This document shows, in pieces, positions 56,439 to 64,000 of a stretch of DNA of 64,000 nt. Made by a program: the position numbers and the translations under genes. Position 1 is the first letter of the stretch. Each line of letters begins with the position of its first letter. Below the pieces are notes generated by a model that had not been told where the DNA came from, ran no database searches, and saw nothing but the letters and a program-made list of their open reading frames with translations. Source of the stretch: Alitta virens (lineage: Eukaryota; Annelida; Polychaeta; Phyllodocida; Nereididae); contig OW028585.1 in the NCBI GenBank assembly GCA_932294295.1, positions 1,522,001-1,586,000 on the forward strand, written 5' to 3'.

Positions 56439-57254
56439 ATATATGGGTGCAACAAGTCAAGAGGTCTAATCTTTAACTATTATCAAAAAGAGCAAACTTA
56501 ATATGTCAGTCTCCGAGAATAGGCTCATAGAATTGTGCAATTCCTTTTTTTTTTAATTCACAATGACCACTCAGTACTCAACTATTTTGATTGATAAGAT
56601 TATATAATAGGTCTATATAACACTTGAAATCACTTAAAATGTTGATGTCATTAATGATAACAGTGACAATCGGTACATACCCATTTGTCATACATCGGTA
56701 TGCTAAATGATCTTCTGATCAGAAGTTTGAATAAATAATTTATTATTAAATAAGTAATTTATAATTGAGATGTGGAAGATTGGCATGAGTTGGTACTGTT
56801 AAGATTTACACCCAATTTCATAGATTTGGTAATTAACCTCAGAGGACGTCATGTGAATCCAGGACTCCCATTGGTCCAGAAAGTCCCTCAGATTTCTGGA
56901 TTCACACGGTTGTCAGTGATTGGGTTTCAATGGGTTCCCCAGTCAGTGAAGTTTAAACCGAAGTTAAGTAAGCAATTAGTATATGATTTTCTTCATATTA
57001 TTAAGTCGGGCTGGTCAATAGATAACAACCACATAAATAAGGAAAGTCCGTTATAACGAGGTTATCGTCCATGATTGGATTTTTATTACAGGCGTATTAT
57101 ACATGGAGGAGCTAAGTAGCCTAAAGTGAAATCCATCTCTTTCACGTGGGGTTTTGCCACCAAAATATGTGATTTACCCCAAAAGTTGAGACCAATTATC
57201 CGCCATATTTCCATCAGGGTATGTTCACCAAATCCTCCAAATCTATACCAAGCT
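56439..57254. other. Unique sequence with a hairpin
   Basis: Around 56850-56910, GTGAATCCAGGA and TTTCTGGATTCAC form a hairpin within a copy of the 36-bp motif also at 55881. The 94-codon frame at 56772-57056 crosses it and is not recognised. Confidence 0.4.
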
Positions 57255-57430
57255 CTTCTTGAGGTCCCAGGCCCGCGCACTCTTCATGAGCTACATCTCA
57301 GCTGGATGTTGATCGCATGAGACGTTAAATTGGAGGTGCCTTGTACTCTGTGTCTATGCTGAGGCAAGTAAAAACCCTACCCATGGGGTAAAAGTGTCAT
57401 ATAAGCTGACTAAGCTTCAGACATAAAATC
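57255..57430 (+). mobile_element. SINE family A, internally deleted
   Basis: GCGCACTCTTCATGAGCTAC, GGTGCCTTGTACTCTGTGTC and CTACCCATGGGGTAAAAGTG run directly into CATATAAGCTGACTAAGCTT, so the middle of the 3' half is deleted. Confidence 0.8.
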
Positions 57431-57487
57431 CACGTGGTATACCCAGGAGATGAGTCTCTGCTTACACAGCGCATTTCAAAATCGGCC

Positions 57488-57555
57488 CTTACGACTGTTC
57501 GTACACTTACGACTGTTCGTACACTTACGACTGTTCGTACACTTACGACTGTTCA
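57488..57555 (+). repeat. 18-bp minisatellite (CTTACGACTGTTCGTACA)
   Basis: Four units at 57488, 57506, 57524 and 57542 with exact 18-bp spacing. Confidence 0.93.
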
Positions 57556-58254
57556 TAATCAATCAACTTTGGTACTTGGACGAGTGTAATTTTGCTTGGT
57601 AATATATTTTTTTATTTTTCAAGAGGATGAGATCAGCCTTTTTAGAATTTACTTCCTTCTACCCAAGTAAAAATCTTTCTTGTAGCCATGTTCTGAATTT
57701 TTTAGTGTGGTGTTGATGTTTTGTTTGAAGGAACTTAACAGTTACCTTTCTCTTATCAACTCAGGTTCTGGAAAAAGTTTTTTTTTGTTCCTCCTGTTTG
57801 CAGGTCTTCCAACACACCCTACCTAAAAATATCGGATGCTTTCTAGGAACAGAAATTAAACAAAAAAGGAATTAGGAGCATACAGGAAGTTGTTTGTGAT
57901 TTTATAAGATAAGATGAGAGACTCAATTAATAGGTGATTAAGTTTCCAGGAAGAAAATTTAGGGGGTAAAATAGCTGAGCCAATCAGACTGCCCCGTTTA
58001 AATCATCCAGCATTATATCTATAAAAGATAATGCTGCTGAATGGTGACTTAGTTGAGGAGTGCAACATGCAGTTTTGTGGGATGAGGAATAAGCTTACCG
58101 CATTCTTCAAAAACACAATAATCTGTTATGAAAATATTAAAGGAATCATCATGAAATAATATGAAAATGGGAAAGTTATTTGAAAACTAGAAAAAACATA
58201 AACTAAGGGTAATAATGCATGATGATATTAGGAATATAGTCAATGAAATTCAAC
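57556..58254. other. AT-rich sequence, nothing recognised
   Basis: No feature identified. Confidence 0.4.
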
Positions 58255-58345
58255 ATGGCTTCCAAGTCTCATCTTATCATTACGTCTGCCTCCAGCTGGT
58301 CATATAAGCTGATTAGGTCTCAGAACAGTAGCATTGAGAAAATGC
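58255..58345 (+). mobile_element. SINE family A 3' end at the head of the 30-bp satellite
   Basis: TCTCATCTTATCATTACGTC, CCAGCTGGTCATATAAGCTG and CAGTAGCATTGAGAAAATGC are the family A 3' end. The expected CAATA-type tail has become CAATGCAATGC and continues into the satellite unit. Confidence 0.78.
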
Positions 58346-60092
58346 AATGCAATGCTAAATCTAAAAATGAAACACTCCTCAATGCCAAATCAAAACATGA
58401 AACATTCCTCAATGCCAAATCAAAACATGAAACACTTCTCAATGCCAAATCAATACATGAAACACTCCTCAATGCCAAATCTAAAAATGAAACACTCCTC
58501 AATGCCTAATCAAAAAAAGAAACACTCCTCAATGCCTAATCAAAAAATGAAACACTCCTCCATGCCAAATCAAAAAATTAAACACTCCTTAATGCCAAAT
58601 CTAAAAATGAAACACTCCTCAATGCCAAATCAAAAAAACGAAACACTCCTCAATGCCAAATCTAAAAATGAAACACTCCTCAATGCCAAATCAAAAAATG
58701 AAACTCCTCAATGCCAAATCTAAAAATGAAACACTCCTCAATGCCAAATCAAAAAATGAAACACTCCTCAATGCCAAATCAAAAAATTAAACACTCCTTA
58801 ATGCCAAATCTAAAAATGAAACACTCCTCAATGCCAAATCAAAAAAATGAAACACTCCTCAATGCCAAATCTAAAAATGAAACACTCCTCAATGCCAAAT
58901 CAAAAAATGAAACACTCCTCAATGCCAAATCAAAAAATGAAACACTCCTCAATGCCAAATCTAAAAATGAAACACTCCTCAATGCCAAATCAAAAAATTA
59001 AACACTCCTTAATGCCAAATCTAAAAATGAAACACTCCTCAATGCCAAATCAAATAAATGAAACACTCCTCAATGCCAAATCAAAAAATGAAACACTCCT
59101 CAATGCCAAATCTAAAAATGAAACACTCCTCAATGCCAAATCAAAAAATGAAACACTCCTCAATGCCAAATCAAAAAATGAAACACTCCTCAATGCCAAA
59201 TCAAAAAATGAAACACTCCTCAATGCCAAATCTAAAAATGAAACACTCCTCAATGCCAAATCAAAAAATGAAACACTTCTCAATGCCAAATCTAAAAATG
59301 AAACACTCCTCAATGCCAAATCTAAAAATGAAACACTCCTCAATGCCAAATCAAAAAATGAAACACTCCTCAATGCCTAATCAAAAAATGAAACACTCCT
59401 CAATGCGAAATCAAAAAATGAAACACTCCTCAATGCCAAATCAAAAAATGAAACACTCCTCAATGCCAAATCTAAAAATGAAACACTCCTCAATGCCAAA
59501 TCTAAAAATGAAACACTCCTCAATGCCAAATCAAAAAATGAAACGCTCCTCAATGCCAAATCAAAAAATGAAATGCTCCTCAATGCCAAATCTAAAAATG
59601 AAACACTCCTCAATGCCAAATCAAAAAATGAAACACTCCTCAATGCCAAATCAAAAAATGAAACGCTCCTCAATGCCAAATCTAAAAATGAAACACTCCT
59701 CAATGCCAAATCAAAAAATGAAACGCTCCTCAATGCCAAATCTAAAAATGAAACACTCCTCAATGCCAAATCAAAACATGAAACACTCCTCAATGCCAAA
59801 TCTAAAAATGAAACACTCCTCAATGCCAAATCTAAAAATGAAACACTCCTCAATGCCAAATCTAAAAATGAAACACTCCTCAATGCCAAATCAAAAAATA
59901 AAACACTCCTCAATGCCAAATCAAAAAATGAAACACTCCTCAATGCCAAATCAAAAAATGAAACACTCCTCAATGCCAAATCTAAAAATGAAACACTCCT
60001 CAATGCCAAATCAAAAAATAAAACACTCCTCAATGCCAAATCTAAAAATGAAACACTCCTCAATGCCAAATCTAAAAATGAAACACTCCTTA
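58340..60092 (+). repeat. 30-bp satellite (AATGCCAAATCxAAAAATGA AACACTCCTC), about 58 units
   Basis: Tandem 30-bp units dominated by two variants, AAATCAAAAAATGA and AAATCTAAAAATGA, with indels near the left edge and perfect register later. Because 30 is divisible by three and the unit has few stops, long frames appear on both strands: up to 346 codons reading KMKHSSMPNQ decapeptides, and up to 258 codons on the minus strand. No start context, signal, splice site or flanking coding supports a gene. I treat these as artefacts. Confidence 0.95.
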
Positions 60093-60248
60093 ATATAACT
60101 ATGACTAGAACCATCCAAGAAAAATTATAAGAAATGATATCAAGATCTTTCATATCTCCTGGGTTTTCCCATCAAGGAGATTCAGTCATACAATTAACTA
60201 AAGCATCTCAGTTCTACAGACTGTTATGTCGAACAAACAAGTGTGGAT
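60093..60248. other. Short unique spacer before the LTR element
   Basis: The last four bases (GGAT, 60245-60248) are the left target duplication of the LTR insertion. Confidence 0.5.
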
Positions 60249-60492
60249 TGTAAGGTCCCTCTGATTGACTCAGACCAAGAGCAAGAGTTTAAGTTTCACA
60301 TATTTATTCCTCCTGTCCCAATGTCACATACGTCCCATCTGCCCAATAGCTTAGACCTTACTCAGAGCACAAAGCCCTGCTTAACACCAGCAGCCCCTAT
60401 CACGTGATACCCACGCCATGGCAGTGGAAATACCCCACATTCTAGGTCAACGGCTGCTAGCATTCAAACACAGCAGGATGCAGGTCATCACA
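60249..60492 (-). repeat. 3' LTR (element orientation)
   Basis: TG...CA boundaries with the 4-bp duplication outside. On the minus strand it includes AATAAA (plus-strand TTTATT at 60303-60308), a candidate polyadenylation signal, a CACGTG palindrome, and TGAGTCA near the end. Confidence 0.95.
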
Positions 60493-60506
60493 TCACATCC
60501 TCCCGA
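60493..60506 (-). promoter_or_regulatory. Candidate polypurine tract
   Basis: On the minus strand GGGAGGATGTGA directly precedes the 3' LTR, in the position where a plus-strand primer is expected. It is shorter and less pure than usual. Confidence 0.4.
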
Positions 60507-60509
60507 TGA

Positions 60510-60531
60510 GAAGGCATGTCCTCATGCCTTC
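60510..60531. other. Perfect 9-bp-stem hairpin next to the polypurine tract
   Basis: GAAGGCATG, loop TCCT, CATGCCTTC. It lies in the element just inside the 3' LTR. Its role is unknown. Confidence 0.6.
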
Positions 60532-61917
60532 GGACGAGCGATGGAGACCTTAAGTGCACCCAATACCTGGAGTTAATACAACTTCAACTTTAAAGTATTC
60601 ATAAAACTCCCATACCTTAAAAATCTATCAAATCTAACAGTATGGAGGACGTGTGACTGGCGATCAGGAACACATATAATCAACAAACATTCAAATTACA
60701 ATGACAAAAACAATCCATGAACATTGACAACCAAATGTCATAACCCCAATAATGCAAACATTCAAACAGACAACATTAAACTGACGGACAGACATTATTC
60801 ATTCATTTTCACAACAAACAACTGTAACAGAGTCACTTTGCAGTTCTTTTGCACAAGGCAAGCACGGTGTTCACACTGAACAAAGTTAAGTTCCATTTTA
60901 AAAGTTTCTGTCACATTGACCCCATGACCTGGGCCAGCTGTCACCTGTCAAACTGACAGCTACACTTTTAAATGTTAAAATCCATGATTTTGGGCTATTT
61001 TTTCTCGAGTCCAACGTTCACTAAATGGTGTATAAGCCCCTCCAGGGGCGTATTCCAATTGATAGTTCAATGGTAAGTGAAAAGAACACCCAAGTGTCTA
61101 TTTGTCACATCCGTCCTTGACCAATGTTGCAGATGGGGGGCTATCTGGGTTGTCATCATGTTTTCCGGGGCAGGAGACTGGGAAGGCCCCAGGTTCAGCC
61201 AGCTGGAGAACCTAGTTCAGGGGGCCTCTCTCCTTGCACATCTCTTCCGTGGGCAGCCTCTGGACCTCCTGGAGAAAAGGGCATCCACCTGGCACTCTGC
61301 TCCAGCACTTCCTGGCGGCCTTGAGGTCCCAATCAATGATGCCAGCACTTAATAACTTCACATTTTTTCTGATAACTTCATTCCTCTATGAATCAAAGTT
61401 ACACACCAACCGCATGTTTTAGCAATTACTTTTGCATTTCCCCAATAGTTGGACATACTATTATTCTCGGACGAGTGAACCTAAACCTACAAAATGACCT
61501 ATGGTCACAATAGCATCATTTTTAGTATTTCCCCACAATAGGTACATGCTTGGCCACTTCTATATATATTCACATACAAATATAAGAGACCAGTTCACTC
61601 CTTTCTATCACTTCGCGAATTACACAGCCTTTAAAGGAAACAACTTTACTGCAATAAATTAATACGACAGCAAAGAGAGGGTGCCCTGTTTCCTAAAAAT
61701 ACTGCAGTCCTACTTTTTACTCAAAGTACCATCTTATTTTAATTAAAAAAATAGACGAATTTGGGTTATAATCGCACCCAACTTGTGACCATATCGCTCT
61801 GGAGGCTGCCTATGCCTGGTTGGGACAAAAGAAACAGCCTCAGGATCCAATGATAAGTGCTTGAACTTTGGTTCCTGTCCCCTCTAGCTTTCCATTGCTA
61901 GCAGGGGCTCCATCCTC
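60532..61917 (-). other. Internal non-coding region of the LTR element
   Basis: About 1.4 kb between the integrase remnant and the 3' LTR. 61060-61360 is GC-richer and open in several frames on the plus strand, but none matches a protein I know. The rest is AT-rich with many stops. It could be an untranslated region or captured sequence. Confidence 0.45.
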
Positions 61918-62111
61918 TCACACCACGTGGCCTGGGGACTCCTCAACCCCTTCCAGCTCCACGTGGCCTGTTGGGACCACATTTGGCTCCCCAGCATCAG
62001 GAGGCATGGCCTGTGGCATTCCGCACCTCAGCGTCAGGGGCGGATTCTTCACAGCCAGGCGAGGGGGCTGCCTGGTCACCACCACTATACAGTGAAGGGT
62101 CAGTGTAAGGG

Positions 62112-62321
62112 TCACTTTCCAGAGGCTGGGGACTCAATTTCGTAATTGACCTCCCCTATCCTACGCACCACCCTATAAGGACCCCAAAAATATGTCATCC
62201 TTCTCATCCCTATTGCCCTCTGAGGTCCCAGTGTCAAGGGACTCATCAGAAGTGGGAAAAAGGTGTGGTCACAGCAATGATCATTGCTGTACTCCATCCC
62301 CACCTCGGCCTGCCAAGACAT
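62112..62321 (-). pseudogene. Integrase C-terminal remnant of the LTR element
   Basis: The minus-strand frame contains FWGPYRVVRRIGEVNYEIE, which resembles the SH3-like C-terminal domain of Ty3/gypsy integrases (WxGPYxVxxxxxxxxYxI). The frame overlaps the end of Gag in another register and has no catalytic DDE core, so most of pol was removed by a deletion joining the Gag end to the integrase tail. After GK the frame stops. An acidic open stretch continues in a shifted frame towards 61980, suggesting a later frameshift. Integrase normally inserts the element DNA into chromosomes; this fragment cannot. Confidence 0.65.
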
Positions 62322-63417
62322 CCTGCATAAGGGAATAGAAAATTTCTCTCACCTGGGCTTCGGTGACTGGGGCCTCAGACGGGGGTCCAGTCACCTGGGG
62401 AAGGGGGAATGGCTTGGGCTCATCTGCTTGCACCATGGCCACAGCCCTTGGGGGCCCAATGTCGGGCTTATGGGGCTTGGCAGCTTGGTAAGCAGATTCA
62501 TACTGAGTGGCCAGGTCAATGGCATCCTGAAGTGTGGCTGGTTTAAGGACCCCCAACCAAAACCTCAGATCTGTGGACCCAGAGGTATCCATGAACCTCT
62601 CTTTTGCAAACCTCTCTTGTTCCTCCCCAGTGGACACAGGATTGGCCTTACGAGACAGGTCTAACAGGAACAGGCCATATGACTCCAAATCCATATCTGG
62701 GTCCCTCCTAGCATTTAACCACTTATTTCTATAAGCATCAAGGGCCCTAGTGGAACAGAACAGAGACCTTAATTGGTCTACCATCCGGCTCCACGATTTT
62801 TCGTAGGGCAAGGACACCATTTTCAAACGGGCTGGACCATCTATGCTGGTCCACATATGAAAGCAACGTTCCTCATCAGTCCACCCATTAAAGTCAGCCA
62901 CCCTCCCAAACTCCAACATATAATCAGTAAAAGCAACTCCCTGACCATCATACAAAGGAGGAAGGGCCTCTCGATGTCTCCTACGTCTTCTGGGGTGGGC
63001 ACGAGCACTTGGGGCAGCATTGCCAGCCATTACAGCTCCAGCAGCTCCGCTTGCACCTATTGGCTCTCTCCCAATTCTAGTCCTATATTCAGGGGAGGAT
63101 GGGGGAGTGGATGCTGAGGAGTCATCAGATGACTCCTTGTCAGTTAAATCTAACACTCTTCGTTCACTACTAGCCCGGGGCCTAACCTGGGACTTCGTTT
63201 TCTTACCAGGGCCCTTGTTATGGGAGGGCCCTGGCAGAGGTGAGTCCCTATTACGGTCAGCCCCTATATCAGATATTCTGGGAGTGGCCTCCCCAGCCAC
63301 CATCCTGCCTGACTGGGAGCCACGTGGGGTGTCAGTCAGCTGGCCAGCCATGAGGCTGTCAACTGGCTGATGCAACACCCCATTAGGCCTGGGTCTTAAA
63401 CTCGAAGTACCTGGCAT
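62281..63417 (-). CDS. gag: Gag-like protein of the LTR retrotransposon (378 codons)
   Basis: Retrotransposon Gag forms the particle that packages element RNA. The open frame extends 34 codons upstream, but its first codon is GTG. The first ATG (63415-63417, MPGTSS) is the likely start. Residues 1-150 are low-complexity, proline-, serine- and arginine-rich (including ARAHPRRRRRH). About 155-330 matches the Ty3/gypsy Gag fold by motif: LPPLYDGQG, WTDEERCFHMWTSIDGPARL, LRSLFCSTRALDAYRNKWLN, DLESYGLFLLDLSRKANP, FAKERFMD and LQDAIDLATQYESA. No CCHC zinc knuckle is seen before the stop, so either the knuckle went with the pol deletion or this lineage lacks it. The frame is uninterrupted. It is probably expressed from the 5' LTR at 63686-63929. 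Confidence 0.88.
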   Translation of the reverse strand: MPGTSSLRPRPNGVLHQPVDSLMAGQLTDTPRGSQSGRMVAGEATPRISDIGADRNRDSPLPGPSHNKGPGKKTKSQVRPRASSERRVLDLTDKESSDDSSASTPPSSPEYRTRIGREPIGASGAAGAVMAGNAAPSARAHPRRRRRHREALPPLYDGQGVAFTDYMLEFGRVADFNGWTDEERCFHMWTSIDGPARLKMVSLPYEKSWSRMVDQLRSLFCSTRALDAYRNKWLNARRDPDMDLESYGLFLLDLSRKANPVSTGEEQERFAKERFMDTSGSTDLRFWLGVLKPATLQDAIDLATQYESAYQAAKPHKPDIGPPRAVAMVQADEPKPFPLPQVTGPPSEAPVTEAQVREIFYSLMQDVLAGRGGDGVQQ

Positions 63418-63665
63418 CTTTTCAAACCAGACAAATTTCAAACAAGACAAACAAGAAATTGTCAAAAAGATCAACAATGTGACTGGGGCAATAACTAACA
63501 CCAAAGAAAGTGAAACCACTTAATGGCCTCCACTGCAGTGAGTAATGCAGGAGGAATTCCTATGTGCCAAAGTCAGTGTCAAAGATAATCCTTATGTCAA
63601 AGATAATCCTTTCTCAATGCGAGGTTAATCCTTGTAGCACAGAAGCTCTCCTTGGACTGAGTCAA

Positions 63666-63683
63666 GTCCCACATCGGGCGCCA
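63666..63683 (-). promoter_or_regulatory. Primer binding site, tRNA-Lys-like
   Basis: On the minus strand TGGCGCCCGATGTGGGAC begins two bases inside the 5' LTR. TGGCGCCC is the complement of a tRNA 3' end ...GGGCGCCA as in animal lysine tRNAs. The inner bases differ from the forms I know, so the exact isoacceptor is uncertain. Confidence 0.85.
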
Positions 63684-63685
63684 AT

Positions 63686-63929
63686 TGTAAGGTCCCTCTG
63701 ATTGACTCAGACCAAGAGCAAGAGTTTAAGTTTCACATATTTATTCCACCTGTCCCAATGTCACATACATCCCATCTGCCCAATAGCTTAGACCTTACTC
63801 AGAGCACAACGCCCTGCTTAACACCAGCAGCCCCTATCACGTGATACCCACGCCATGGCAGTGGAAATACCCCACATTCTAGGTCAACGGCTGCTAGCAT
63901 TCAAACACAGCAGGATGCAGGTCATCACA
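63686..63929 (-). repeat. 5' LTR (element orientation)
   Basis: Same 244 bp as 60249-60492 apart from three substitutions. It would hold the promoter for the minus-strand transcript. Confidence 0.95.
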
Positions 63930-64000
63930 GGATTTACACCAATTTCATTTGTTTTCAGTTACTGATGATTACGGTGTTGCTGGGTTCCATGGCTGCAGTG
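63930..64000. other. Right flank of the LTR insertion
   Basis: Begins with the GGAT target duplication (63930-63933). Nothing else identified. Confidence 0.5.

Larger units (their letters stand above)
60249..63929 (-). mobile_element. Ty3/gypsy-like LTR retrotransposon, internally deleted, full insertion
   Basis: Two 244-bp direct repeats (60249-60492 and 63686-63929) start TGTAAGG and end TCATCACA on the plus strand. They differ at 3 positions by eye. GGAT flanks both sides (60245-60248 and 63930-63933). On the minus strand the order is LTR, primer site, Gag frame, integrase C-terminal remnant, unrecognised GC-richer region, purine-rich stretch, LTR. Protease, reverse transcriptase, RNase H and most of integrase are missing, so the copy is non-autonomous. 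The similar LTRs imply a recent insertion relative to its surroundings. Confidence 0.93.

Noticed and set aside
59058..60098. 346-codon plus-strand open frame of KMKHSSMPNQ decapeptides
   Set aside because: It is a 30-bp satellite whose length is a multiple of three. Long frames exist on both strands, there is no gene context, and the frame simply begins and ends with the array.
59377..60153. 258-codon minus-strand frame through the same satellite
   Set aside because: Antisense reading of the same array, open for the same reason.
61077..61352. 91-codon plus-strand frame inside the LTR element
   Set aside because: The region is GC-richer and open in several overlapping frames, none with a recognisable domain. 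It is on the opposite strand to the element's transcription.
62284..63370. Plus-strand frames of 114-126 codons opposite Gag
   Set aside because: They lie antisense to the well-supported minus-strand Gag frame and show no motifs of their own.

Overview
This window is AT-rich eukaryotic DNA in which almost everything I can identify is repetitive or mobile. I see no convincing intact host protein-coding gene, rRNA or functional tRNA. The density of tetranucleotide and pentanucleotide microsatellites, minisatellites, tRNA-derived SINEs, Tc1/mariner, MITE and Ty3/gypsy sequence fits an invertebrate animal genome, perhaps an aquatic one. The sequence does not let me name the phylum. Most open frames in the window are uninterrupted simple repeats or antisense shadows and are not annotated as genes.

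Layout. 1-31.7 kb is a mosaic of minisatellites (15, 17, 25, 30 and 59 bp units), (TCTA)n and related tracts, fragments of one abundant tRNA-derived SINE family on both strands, a second tRNA-headed SINE at 6.66 kb, a roughly 313-bp interspersed repeat found twice, a 181-bp TA-flanked MITE at 24.6 kb, and a 1.95-kb inverted-repeat element carrying a 59-bp satellite (25.8-27.7 kb). The 17-bp minisatellite (unit close to TTAAGACCACCTCACTA) recurs at many loci in both orientations. Its largest array (11.3-12.8 kb) has a 403-bp higher-order period.

31,729-49,276 is the most striking object: a 17.5-kb unit with AG...CT inverted termini, a 6-bp target duplication (TACTTA), nearly identical inner inverted arms of about 3.2 kb, and a centre built of duplicated modules. 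Its size, 6-bp duplication and AG termini recall Polinton/Maverick elements, but I see none of their genes, so it looks like a giant gene-less (non-autonomous) element.

49.3-58.3 kb holds a MITE, more SINE copies, and a nested stack: a 32-bp minisatellite split by a decayed Tc1/mariner copy, itself split by a SINE with a 13-bp target duplication. 58.3-60.1 kb is a 30-bp satellite of about 58 units that starts in the tail of a SINE. 60,249-63,929 is a complete young LTR insertion on the minus strand, with 244-bp LTRs differing at 3 positions by eye, a 4-bp target duplication, a tRNA-Lys-like primer site and an intact Gag frame. Nearly all of pol is missing; only an integrase C-terminal remnant is recognisable.

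All comparisons were made by eye within this window. Family names rest on motif recognition, and boundaries are approximate unless a target duplication fixes them.
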